13,166 bases of DNA from Comamonadaceae bacterium (GTDB taxonomy: Bacteria > Pseudomonadota > Gammaproteobacteria > Burkholderiales > Burkholderiaceae_C). Position 1 is the stretch's first letter, and each line of letters begins with the position of its first letter. Both the position numbers and the translations under genes were made by a program. Shown here piece by piece: positions 6,770 to 13,166 of the stretch. Under the pieces are notes generated by a model. That model searched no databases. It was not told the origin of the DNA and saw only the letters and a program-made list of their open reading frames with translations. Location of the stretch: NCBI GenBank assembly GCA_947460065.1, contig CANHGF010000030.1, positions 1 to 13,166 of the forward strand, given 5' to 3'.

Positions 6770-8098
6770 TCAGAGTTCGCCGTAGCTGTGCAGACCCGAA
6801 AGGAACATATTGACGCCCAGGAAAGCGAAGGTCGTCACCCCCAGTCCCGCCAGCGCCCACCAAGCCGCCACCGTGCCACGCAGGCCCTTCATCAGGCGCA
6901 TGTGCAGCCAGGCTGCGTAGTTGAGCCAGACAATGAGCGCCCAGGTTTCCTTGGGGTCCCAGCTCCAGTAACCGCCCCAGGCCTCGGCCGCCCACAGGGC
7001 ACCCAGCACGGTGGCGATGGTGAAGAAGGCAAAGCCCACCGCAATGGCCTTGTACATCACATCGTCCATGACCTCGTAGCTGGGCAGACGCGCAGCAATC
7101 GGACGGCGGGCCAGCACCATCATGGCAGCCACCATGCCCGAGACCGCCAGGTAGCCCACCCAGTACATGCCGCCGGCCTCGTAGGACGACTTGCGAAACA
7201 CCAGCGGCACCAGGCACAGCAGCAGCCCCAGCAGCCACAGCGGCGCCAGCTTGTGCCAGCGGGTCTGCTCGGCCTGCTGCTTGATCAGATATCCCAGAGC
7301 CACCATGGCCGACAGGGAAAACATGCCGTAACCCACAAAATTTGCCGGCACATGCAGCTTCATCCACCAACTCTTGAGCGCGGGCACCAAGGGTTGAATT
7401 TCATGCGCCTCACGAACCAGGGTGTACCAGAGCAAAAAACCCACTGCCGCGCTGACCACCAACATGACCAAACCACCCAGGCTGCGCGTTTGATACTGGG
7501 ACTCAAAATACAGGTAAAACAGTGCTGTCATCCAACAAAACAGCACGAACACCTCGTAGAGATTGCTGACCGGAATATGGCCAATGTCGGGCCCCATTTG
7601 GTGGCCTTCGTACCAGCGCACCATGGTGCCTATGAGCGCCATGACGACAGCCGCCCAGGCCAGGCGCGAACCCAGCAACTCAAACGAAGCGCCCTGCCCC
7701 TTGATCACCACCGGCAGCCAGTAAAACACGGTACTCATGAAAAACAGCACCGACATCCAGAGGATGGCTGACTGACTGGACAGAAAATATTTGAGCCAGA
7801 ACACCTGTTCGGCGCGGGCCAGATCGCCCTGATAGGAAGCAATGGCCAGCAGCGTTACCGCAGCGACCCCCACCATCAGGGTCTGCAAAGGCCGCCAGAA
7901 CCAGCCCAGCCAGACGGCACAGGGCAGCAGTCCGAGCAGGATGGCTTTTTCATAGCCGTCCATGGCGAGCTGATACTTCAGCAGGGCAAACAGCCCACCT
8001 GCGACCACCAGAGCTGCAAAAATCCACTCTGCGATGCCCCGGCGAGAAAAATAGCCTTCACGCAAGACGATGCCGCCCCGCCCCAATGTGCTGCTCAT
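6770..8098 (-). CDS. ccsB: System II cytochrome c synthesis protein CcsB/CcsA (haem handling subunit)
   Basis: A 442-residue polytopic membrane protein that, with ResB, exports haem and attaches it to CXXCH motifs of apocytochromes in the periplasm. It carries the tryptophan-rich WWD signature of haem-handling proteins, WAAEAWGGYWSWDPKETW (about 369-386), and the flanking periplasmic histidines His249 in KLHVPANF and His437 in GLHSYGEL; a further His399 is in WLHMRL. The GHIPVSNLYE segment near 173-182 is typical of the CcsA family. About eight or more membrane helices are evident. The start at ATG 8098 overlaps the resB TGA (ATGA) and follows AGGGG at a good distance; the frame is open further upstream to 8287, but that part is only resB read in another frame. 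It completes a two-gene System II operon, unlike the fused CcsBA of epsilonproteobacteria. Confidence 0.95.
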   Translation of the reverse strand: MSSTLGRGGIVLREGYFSRRGIAEWIFAALVVAGGLFALLKYQLAMDGYEKAILLGLLPCAVWLGWFWRPLQTLMVGVAAVTLLAIASYQGDLARAEQVFWLKYFLSSQSAILWMSVLFFMSTVFYWLPVVIKGQGASFELLGSRLAWAAVVMALIGTMVRWYEGHQMGPDIGHIPVSNLYEVFVLFCWMTALFYLYFESQYQTRSLGGLVMLVVSAAVGFLLWYTLVREAHEIQPLVPALKSWWMKLHVPANFVGYGMFSLSAMVALGYLIKQQAEQTRWHKLAPLWLLGLLLCLVPLVFRKSSYEAGGMYWVGYLAVSGMVAAMMVLARRPIAARLPSYEVMDDVMYKAIAVGFAFFTIATVLGALWAAEAWGGYWSWDPKETWALIVWLNYAAWLHMRLMKGLRGTVAAWWALAGLGVTTFAFLGVNMFLSGLHSYGEL

Positions 8099-10224
8099 GT
8101 AGACCCCTGCAATAGTCGTTCTTTCAAATGCTCGAACTCCTTGTCGCCGTCGAGCGTCTTGCGGTTGCTGGACAAGGCCATGGTGGCCCGACTTTCTCCG
8201 CCCTCTTCGGCCGGAGACAGCCAGATCCACAAGCGCCGTTCGCGCACATACAGCATGGCAAAAATCCCCAGAATCAGCAAGAGGCAACCCAGATAAACGA
8301 TGTTACGCCCGGGAGCACGGGCTACCTGGAACACGCTGGCCTGCACCTGCTCGAAATCCTTGAGCTCAAAACTCATCGGGGCCGGATAGGCAAACGCATC
8401 CGACAGGCTGAGTACCGCCTGCGCCATGAAGTTCTGCGTCTTTTGGTTCGGCTCCAGCAAGGGCTGGCCGGCGGCTTGGCGTGAGATCTGCACCAGTTCA
8501 AAAAGTACGCCGTTGAGGATGCGTATCAGGACCTCGCTGGCCCGCTCGCGCTCGGCCTGCGGCACATTGGCCTCCATGAAGTCTGATATGGCCTGCAAGC
8601 CAGCGCTGGGTTTGCCCGGGCCCGATGCGGCCCCTGAGGGCTCTGCACCGGCGTACAAATTGAGGGCCCGCAGAGCCGAGGCGCTGAGTTGTTCGGCCAT
8701 GTCCTTGCGCTCGGCGGGAATGGCCTGGCGCACATAGCGGCGTACCGCCTCCTGTCGCAAAGCAGGGTCCTGCAAAGCCTGGCGGGTGCGCAAAAACGTC
8801 TGCTTGTCTCCTTCCGGGTCGGCAGGGATGCGCAGGTACTGAAACTGATCGGCCGGCGTCTCGCGCACACCCAACAAAAAGATGGGCACAGTGTCGGGAT
8901 CGTTGTCCAGCCGCACCGGCAGCATGTAGTTGTTGTACTCGCGCGCCTGGCCAGCGGCATCGCGTAACTTGTAGCTGACGCTGGGCCCCACATTGCGCAG
9001 TTCCTTGCGCGCGGTGGTCTTGTTGGCAGCGCCCAATCGCTGATCGATGGCATGACCGATACGGGACTCGCCGTCCTGGCGCGGATCGGTAGGGGTCTTG
9101 CCCAGGTTCTCCACATTAATAACGCGCAGACCTGTGAACTCCAGCGTCATCTTCTCTCGGCCGTTGGTCAAGGGCGCCGAGCCGCCGATGGTGCCGGCAA
9201 TCTCGAAGGGCTCGATGGCCGAGGCCATGGGCAGGGCACGCAAGGTCACGCGCGAGCCGCCATCGTCGAACCCGGACTGGTAAATCTCGATGCCGCGGTA
9301 GCGCACCGGATGATTGACCTCAACCCGCTGGGGCAGAGCCTGTCCTGTTTCTTTGTCGTGGATGACGATCTCGCTGGCAAACAGCTTGGGCATCCCGGTG
9401 GAGTAGTACTCCACGATAAATTTACGCAGCTCGATGGAAAAAGGCAAGTCCTGCAGCAACACGCCGCCGGGCTGGCTGAGCAAGGCCGTACTCGAATGGG
9501 TACCTTCACCCACCAAAATGTTGCCGCGAAAAGTTGGGTTGGAAGCGCTCAGGCGGTGGCGTGCTGGCACGTCGGCGATCATGCCAGCGCCGCTGAAGAC
9601 GGCCTTATCACCCCACCACATCTGCAGCCGCACCATCAGATCGCCGTCGAGCAGGCCGCCCACACAGACCAGAACAATGGAACTGTGCGCTGCGATGTAG
9701 CCCAGCTTGTTGACCGCGCCCTTCTTGGCCGCCACCATCCAGCCCGCCTCGCGCTGCTGAAGCTTGACCCGCCAACCGCCCTTAACCAGGGCCTGCCCGA
9801 GCTCCTCGGCCGCCTGCTGCGGCAGCGCCGCCACCCGGCCTTCGGCCCGGTGCGGGAAAGCCTTGAGGCTTTGTTCGCGGATATTTTCCTTGTAAGCCTT
9901 CAGGTCAGTCAGGATCTTGGGCGTGTTGCGCGCGATGCACAAGGAGGTGCTGAGCACCAAAAAGGCCAGGATGAGCAGGAACCACCAGGCGCTGTAGACC
10001 GTGTAGAGGTTGAGCTTGCCAAAGAGCTGCGCCCAAAAGGGGCCAAACTGGTTAACGTAATTGACCGCCGGCTCGGCCTGCTTGACCACAGTGCCGATCA
10101 CCGAGGCGATACAGATCACCGTCAGCAGCGAAATGGCAAATCGCATGGACGAGAGCAACTCGACCAAGCCTCGCCCAGCGCCTGCGACCGACAGGCTCTC
10201 GATTTCAGCGGTATTGGCACTCAC
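8095..10224 (-). CDS. resB: System II cytochrome c biogenesis protein ResB (Ccs1)
   Basis: A 709-residue partner of CcsB in the cytochrome c synthetase. ResB is thought to hold the apocytochrome and shape the haem channel. Four membrane helices can be seen: about 28-48 (FAISLLTVICIASVIGTVV), 78-98 (SAWWFLLILAFLVLSTSLC), 174-193 (with His180) and 642-661 (VYLGCLLLILGIFAMLYV), with a very long periplasmic domain between the third and fourth. That domain has the family motifs LPFSIELRKFIVEYYSTGMPK, VNHPVRYRGIEIYQS and LRNVGPSVSYKLRDAAGQAREYNNYM, and an Ala/Pro/Gly-rich stretch near 530-545. The short cytoplasmic tail is charged. The start is GTG at 10224, with GGGGG 10 bases before it; MSANTAE then LVELLSSMRFA fits betaproteobacterial relatives. 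The stop overlaps the ccsB start by ATGA, so the two are translationally coupled. Confidence 0.95.
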   Translation of the reverse strand: MSANTAEIESLSVAGAGRGLVELLSSMRFAISLLTVICIASVIGTVVKQAEPAVNYVNQFGPFWAQLFGKLNLYTVYSAWWFLLILAFLVLSTSLCIARNTPKILTDLKAYKENIREQSLKAFPHRAEGRVAALPQQAAEELGQALVKGGWRVKLQQREAGWMVAAKKGAVNKLGYIAAHSSIVLVCVGGLLDGDLMVRLQMWWGDKAVFSGAGMIADVPARHRLSASNPTFRGNILVGEGTHSSTALLSQPGGVLLQDLPFSIELRKFIVEYYSTGMPKLFASEIVIHDKETGQALPQRVEVNHPVRYRGIEIYQSGFDDGGSRVTLRALPMASAIEPFEIAGTIGGSAPLTNGREKMTLEFTGLRVINVENLGKTPTDPRQDGESRIGHAIDQRLGAANKTTARKELRNVGPSVSYKLRDAAGQAREYNNYMLPVRLDNDPDTVPIFLLGVRETPADQFQYLRIPADPEGDKQTFLRTRQALQDPALRQEAVRRYVRQAIPAERKDMAEQLSASALRALNLYAGAEPSGAASGPGKPSAGLQAISDFMEANVPQAERERASEVLIRILNGVLFELVQISRQAAGQPLLEPNQKTQNFMAQAVLSLSDAFAYPAPMSFELKDFEQVQASVFQVARAPGRNIVYLGCLLLILGIFAMLYVRERRLWIWLSPAEEGGESRATMALSSNRKTLDGDKEFEHLKERLLQGST

Positions 10225-10275
10225 GCGTGATCAGCCCCCATGGTGGCACAGTTCGCACAAGCGGCTGTCCTTGCC

Positions 10276-10308
10276 AAAAAAAACGGGCCTTTCACCAAGA
10301 AAGGCCCG
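10276..10308 (-). terminator. Rho-independent terminator downstream of cytochrome c4
   Basis: A perfect 10-base inverted repeat (CGGGCCTTTC / GAAAGGCCCG) with a 5-base loop. On the minus strand it is followed directly by eight T residues (10283-10276). On the plus strand there is no T run, so it works in the minus direction only. It lies about 120 bases past the cytochrome c4 stop and about 50 bases before the resB start, so it separates the two transcription units or reduces read-through. Confidence 0.93.
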
Positions 10309-10349
10309 CCTCGTCATGATTGTCGTGCCCGGCGGGTGTCCGGCGCAAT
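10276..10349 (-). ncRNA. Possible small RNA ending at the cytochrome c4 terminator
   Basis: On the minus strand, TTGCTG (10385-10380), a 17-base spacer and TACAGT (10362-10357) make a passable sigma70 promoter in the noncoding gap after cytochrome c4. A transcript from about 10349 to the U8 tail would be roughly 74 bases and end in a strong GC hairpin plus U tract, the layout of Hfq-type small RNAs. It holds no protein I believe in. The alternative is that this promoter serves resB through a leaky terminator, or is chance. No expression evidence is possible here. Confidence 0.22.
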
Positions 10350-10429
10350 AGGTCTGACTGTAACTGTCCGAGACCTCAGCAGCAAAACCCGATGGGCAAT
10401 AGGCCTGTTGATCCAAGCCCTTTGACCGT

Positions 10430-11062
10430 TCAGCGCAGGCCAGCGACGTAGTCGGCCAGGGCGCGAATTTCGCGATCGTTGAGCTTGGCCGCCACCTGGC
10501 TCATCTGCAGGCTGTTGCCGCGACCGCCGTCACGGTAAGCGGTCAATTGCGACGCCGTGTAATCGGCATGCTGGCCGCTCAGGCGCGGATACTGGGCCGG
10601 GTTGCCAGCCCCAGTCGGGTTATGGCAACCGGCGCAGGCCGCGATCTGACGGTCCTGGATGCCACCACGATAGATACGTTCACCCAGAGCCACCAATTCC
10701 TTGTCCTTGGCAAAACCCTGTTTGGACTTCTTGCTGGCCAGCCAGAAAGAAATGTTCTTCATGTCCTCATCGGACAAGCCAGCGGCCAAGCCCTGCATGA
10801 TGGCGTTTTTACGCACGCCGGACTTGAATTCCATCAACTGCTTGACCAGGTACTCCGGGTGCTGCTGAGCCAGTTTGGGGTTGGCAGGCGAGCCCGAATT
10901 ACCGTCTGCACCATGACAAGCCGCGCAGGCAGCGGTGAATTTGGCCTCGCCAGCAACCAGGTCAGGTTTGGCCGGTGCCTTCGCCGCACTGCCTTGAGCA
11001 AGGGTCACGGATGCCGACAGGGCCAACAGGGCGGCCAGGAGAAAAGAGGCGGGCAGCTTCAT
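10430..11062 (-). CDS. Di-haem cytochrome c4
   Basis: A 210-residue secreted protein with a Sec signal (MKLPASFLLAALLALSASVTLA, cut near residue 22 before QGSA) and two similar class I cytochrome domains. The haem sites are CAACH (46-50) and CAGCH (143-147); the likely axial methionines are Met89 (AIMQG) and Met187 (LQMSQ). The PKLAQQHPEYLVKQL and PRLSGQHADYTASQL segments are the duplicated c4 signature. The protein carries electrons in the periplasm, typically between the bc1 complex and terminal oxidases. ATG 11062 is chosen because the signal peptide starts there; the frame continues to 11245, but that upstream part is not protein-like. It is the first minus-strand gene of the haem cluster, is followed by its own terminator, and would be a substrate of the ResB-CcsB synthetase encoded next. 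Confidence 0.94.
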   Translation of the reverse strand: MKLPASFLLAALLALSASVTLAQGSAAKAPAKPDLVAGEAKFTAACAACHGADGNSGSPANPKLAQQHPEYLVKQLMEFKSGVRKNAIMQGLAAGLSDEDMKNISFWLASKKSKQGFAKDKELVALGERIYRGGIQDRQIAACAGCHNPTGAGNPAQYPRLSGQHADYTASQLTAYRDGGRGNSLQMSQVAAKLNDREIRALADYVAGLR

Positions 11063-11243
11063 AAGAACACTTTGGAGTGATGGCGGTAACTTAGGCAGAG
11101 TGCAATCCAGAGATCGATCCGCAGCAAAACGCCTGATTTTACAATGACCGAGAATCCTGCCTGACCCTGGTCCCAATCGGACCCCCAGTAGGCGCGCCCT
11201 AACCCTCGGCCGGCGACCGAATTTCCCACCGAGCAGCCCTCCC
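11063..11243. promoter_or_regulatory. Divergent cytochrome c4 / engB intergenic region
   Basis: These 181 bases lie between two divergent start codons and should hold both promoters. The only AT-rich patch is near 11121-11146 (AAAACGCCTGATTTTACAATG); TACAAT at 11140-11145 on the plus strand could be a -10 box for engB, with no good -35 and a leader near 90 bases. I cannot assign the cytochrome c4 promoter. No convincing small gene is seen. Confidence 0.35.
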
Positions 11244-11912
11244 ATGAATCAGCCCAACAAAGGCCCCGTCGACCCCAAGGTGGCCTTGGGCTGGCTCCAC
11301 ACCGCCCGCTTTCTAACCACCGCGCCCCAACTGGAACACCTACCAGCCCTGGACCTGCCCGAAATCGCGTTTGTGGGCCGCTCCAATGCGGGCAAGTCCA
11401 CCTGTATCAACACCCTGACCCAGCAACACCGCCTGGCCTTCGCATCCAAGACCCCTGGCCGTACCCAAAGCATCAATCTGTTCGCCTTGGGCAAGCAGAG
11501 CCTGACCGACGCGGTCCTGGCCGACCTGCCGGGCTATGGCTATGCGGCCGTTCCCAAGCAGGCCAAGCTGCGCTGGCAGCGCGTCATGGCCAACTACCTG
11601 GTCAGCCGGGAAAACCTGCGCGCGGTGGTGCTGCTGTGCGATGCGCGCCTGGGACTGACCGAACTCGACGACATCTTGCTCGAAGTGATCCGGCCGCGGG
11701 TAGAGCAAGGGCTGCATTTCCTGGTGCTTCTGACCAAGGCCGACAAGCTCAACCGCAGCGAAGCGGCCAGGGCGCTGTCTATCGTGCAGCTTCAGGCCGG
11801 CGGGGGCCAGGTTCAGATGTTTTCCGCCCTCAAACGCCAGGGCGTCGAGCAGGCCGCACAGACCCTTTGGCACTGGATCCATCCGCAAATCCCGGCCGCA
11901 GACCCGGCATGA
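11244..11912 (+). CDS. engB: Ribosome biogenesis GTP-binding protein EngB (YihA/YsxC)
   Basis: A 222-residue essential-type GTPase acting in late 50S subunit assembly in the cytoplasm. All GTPase motifs are intact: G1 GRSNAGKST (45-53), G2 Thr74 in KTPGRTQ, G3 DLPGYGYA (94-101), G4 TKAD (164-167) and G5 SAL near 194. Length and the N-terminal ARFLTTAPQLEHLP segment are typical of betaproteobacterial EngB. ATG 11244 has only a weak upstream purine stretch. The gene is divergent from cytochrome c4 and its TGA overlaps the ATG of the following hydrolase gene. Confidence 0.97.
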   Translation: MNQPNKGPVDPKVALGWLHTARFLTTAPQLEHLPALDLPEIAFVGRSNAGKSTCINTLTQQHRLAFASKTPGRTQSINLFALGKQSLTDAVLADLPGYGYAAVPKQAKLRWQRVMANYLVSRENLRAVVLLCDARLGLTELDDILLEVIRPRVEQGLHFLVLLTKADKLNRSEAARALSIVQLQAGGGQVQMFSALKRQGVEQAAQTLWHWIHPQIPAADPA

Positions 11913-12820
11913 CCGGCATCGAGCGGTTCGATCTCACGCTGCCTCATGGCATCACCCTGGCCTGCCGCGCCGCCGGCGAGCCAGGTCGGCCCCTCATGCT
12001 GTTCCTGCACGGCTTTCCGCAGGGGGCTTTTGTCTGGGACGACCTGCTGCGGCACTTTAGCCAGCCAGGCCATGGCGGCTACCGCTGCATCGCGCCCAAC
12101 CTGCGCGGCTATGCCGGTTCGAGCGCGCCGGCTGACGTGCAGGCCTACCGCCCGCGCCATCTGGTACAAGACATCAGCGCACTGGCCCGCGCCCTGGGCG
12201 GCCCGAGCATCGCCGCGCTGGTGGCCCACGACTGGGGTGGGGCCATCGCCTGGAATCTGGCGGCGCAAGAACCCGCGTTGCTCCAGCGGCTGGTGATCCT
12301 CAACGCGCCGCACCCCCTGATTTTTGCGCGCGAACTGGCGCAATCGCCGGCCCAGCAGGCGGCCAGCGCCTACATGAACTTCCTGGCCCGCCCCGACGCG
12401 GCGCAGAAACTGGCCGAGGACGATTTCAGACGCCTTTGGACCTTGCTCAGGGGCATGGGGACCGACCAGGACAGCAGCTGGCTCGATGAATCGATGCAGG
12501 CGCAGCACCGGGCCTGCTGGCGCGAGGGCGGCGGTCTGGCCGGGCCGTGCGCCTACTACGCGGCCACGCCGCTGCGCCCGCAGCCGCCCGAAGGCCGGCC
12601 CGCTCTGGCGCCAACCCTGGGTCGCGTTGAGGTGCCCACACTGGTGATCTGGGGTTTGCGCGACCAGGCTTTGCTGCCCGGCCTGCTCGAAGGTTTGCAA
12701 GAGCATGTGCCGCAGCTGCAAGTGCATCGCGTGGCAAATGCTTCGCACTGGATCGTCCATGAACACAGCGCGCTGGTGATTGAGCAAATCGCCCGCTTTG
12801 TGCAACCAAAACTCCAATAG
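11909..12820 (+). CDS. Alpha/beta hydrolase of the epoxide hydrolase type
   Basis: A 303-residue alpha/beta hydrolase. The oxyanion motif HGFP (34-37), the nucleophile elbow AHDWGG with Asp108 instead of Ser, the second acid Asp252 in WGLRDQALLP and the base His280 in ASHW give a complete Asp-Asp-His triad, as in epoxide hydrolases and haloalkane or haloacetate dehalogenases. LNAPHP (131-136) and an intact cap region (about 140-235) with Tyr155 and Tyr216-Tyr217 as possible ring-opening tyrosines favour epoxide hydrolase over dehalogenase. There is no signal peptide, so it should be cytoplasmic. The natural substrate cannot be read from the sequence. The start overlaps the engB stop (ATGA), which implies translational coupling and explains the lack of a Shine-Dalgarno; the frame upstream of it is only engB in another frame. 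The stop lies in the first of three tandem 15-base repeats. Confidence 0.9.
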   Translation: MTGIERFDLTLPHGITLACRAAGEPGRPLMLFLHGFPQGAFVWDDLLRHFSQPGHGGYRCIAPNLRGYAGSSAPADVQAYRPRHLVQDISALARALGGPSIAALVAHDWGGAIAWNLAAQEPALLQRLVILNAPHPLIFARELAQSPAQQAASAYMNFLARPDAAQKLAEDDFRRLWTLLRGMGTDQDSSWLDESMQAQHRACWREGGGLAGPCAYYAATPLRPQPPEGRPALAPTLGRVEVPTLVIWGLRDQALLPGLLEGLQEHVPQLQVHRVANASHWIVHEHSALVIEQIARFVQPKLQ

Positions 12821-12858
12821 TGCGCAGTTCAATAGGCAGCAACTCAATAGGCCGCAGG
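12814..12858. repeat. Three tandem 15-base imperfect repeats over two convergent stop codons
   Basis: Units at 12814, 12829 and 12844, with shared core CAATAG at the same phase. Units two and three match at 12 of 15 bases, one and three at 11 of 15. Because 15 bases is five codons, the hydrolase frame meets TAG in all three units, and the acyltransferase frame meets TGA in units three and two. The third unit encodes the acyltransferase C-terminus PAAY plus stop, so the array looks like reiteration of that gene's last codons. Confidence 0.7.
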
Positions 12859-13166
12859 CTCGCCCGGTGGCCGGCTTTTAAAGCGCCGGTGCACCCAGTA
12901 GTACTGAGCGGGCATGGTCAAAATCCACTCCTCCAGTCGGGCATTGGCCAGCGCCGTGTCGGCCTGCAGATCCCCGCTGGGATAGTCTTGCCAGGCGGGC
13001 AAAACCTCGATGTCGTAGCCGGCATCGGTCATGCGCGCGATCACCGGCACCACCTTTGCCCGCCCCAGGCGGGCAAAACGAGCCAAAGACGGCACGGTGG
13101 CCGCTGAAACCCCAAAAAAGGGCACGAACACCGAACCGTCCGGCCCAAAATCCATATCGGGCAACA
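12844..13166 (-). CDS. lpxL: Lipid A biosynthesis (lauroyl-type) acyltransferase, C-terminal part (partial)
   Basis: The minus-strand frame is open from the right window edge to TGA at 12844, giving the last 107 or so residues of a LpxL/HtrB-family acyltransferase, a membrane-associated enzyme that adds a secondary acyl chain to lipid A from acyl-ACP. The visible part has PDMDFGPDGSVFVPFFG, followed by ARLGRAKVVPVIARM, a DIEVLPAWQDYPSGD strand, and the C-terminal MPAQYYWVHRRFKSRPPGEP block, all typical of the family in betaproteobacteria. The catalytic HX4D motif lies outside the window. Which secondary acyl transfer it performs, and so whether lpxL or a paralogue name is right, cannot be settled from this part. 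It converges on the hydrolase gene. Confidence 0.88.
   Translation of the reverse strand, partial: LPDMDFGPDGSVFVPFFGVSAATVPSLARFARLGRAKVVPVIARMTDAGYDIEVLPAWQDYPSGDLQADTALANARLEEWILTMPAQYYWVHRRFKSRPPGEPAAY

Noticed and set aside
6761..7771. 336-codon plus-strand ORF antisense to ccsB
   Set aside because: His/Gln-rich mirror of the hydrophobic ccsB codons, a known artefact of membrane protein genes read on the opposite strand.
8099..8287. 63-codon upstream extension of ccsB
   Set aside because: This is the end of resB in another frame; the ATGA junction and AGGGG at 8108-8104 support the start at 8098.
9052..10230. 392-codon plus-strand ORF antisense to resB
   Set aside because: Lies fully opposite resB, is rich in His, Gln and Arg, and shows no recognisable fold or ribosome site.
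10231..10416. Small minus-strand ORF (61 codons from TTG, or 28 from ATG 10317) ending in a CELCH haem-like CXXCH motif
   Set aside because: It runs straight through the perfect terminator hairpin and U tract, has no signal peptide although a haem c motif needs export, and starts at a TTG with no ribosome site. The CXXCH is most likely chance, despite its suggestive neighbours.
11813..12847. 344-codon minus-strand ORF antisense to the hydrolase
   Set aside because: Arg/Gly/Ala-rich shadow opposite a hydrolase gene with intact catalytic motifs.

Overview
The window reads as ordinary chromosome from a high-GC Gram-negative betaproteobacterium, most likely order Burkholderiales and plausibly Comamonadaceae. 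The reasons are the gene order (a PilM-like gene divergent from mrcA, then cyaY, then lptM-lysA), System II cytochrome c assembly (resB plus ccsB as separate genes) beside a di-haem cytochrome c4, MsrPQ, and the wording of the PBP1A and ResB proteins. The genus is inference. I see no transposase, integrase, tRNA, rRNA, CRISPR array or phage gene. Base composition and codon use look even throughout, so there is no sign of an acquired island.

Left part (1-5020), cell envelope and lysine/DAP. A partial pilM-like gene runs off the left edge on the minus strand, and the divergent mrcA (PBP1A) starts across a gap of about 210 bases that carries a clear TATAAT box. mrcA converges on cyaY (frataxin). 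cyaY is divergent from lptM with only 12 bases between start codons. lptM leads into lysA. PBP1A, LptM and LysA all serve the envelope: peptidoglycan polymerisation, assembly of the LPS translocon, and conversion of the peptidoglycan precursor meso-DAP to lysine.

Middle part (5035-11062, all minus strand), redox and haem proteins of the periplasm. Transcription runs from high to low coordinates: cytochrome c4, a strong intrinsic terminator, resB-ccsB (start and stop overlap by ATGA), then msrP-msrQ. ResB and CcsB make the haem lyase that matures c-type cytochromes such as c4. MsrQ is a haem-containing membrane protein that feeds electrons to the molybdopterin enzyme MsrP, which repairs oxidised methionines in the periplasm.

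Right part (11244-13166). engB (ribosome-assembly GTPase) overlaps an alpha/beta hydrolase of the epoxide-hydrolase type by ATGA. That pair converges on the 3' part of a lipid A acyltransferase gene which leaves the window on the right. Three tandem 15-base repeats cover both stop codons at the convergence point.

No stretch above 300 bases lacks a gene. The three larger gaps are 517-727 (divergent promoters), 10225-10429 (terminator, possible small RNA) and 11063-11243 (divergent start of cytochrome c4 and engB, no convincing promoter seen). I did not find a clearly new biological system. The most interesting signals are small and non-coding: the possible small RNA between cytochrome c4 and resB, the very tight cyaY/lptM divergence with a probable leaderless lptM mRNA, and the tandem repeat of stop codons.
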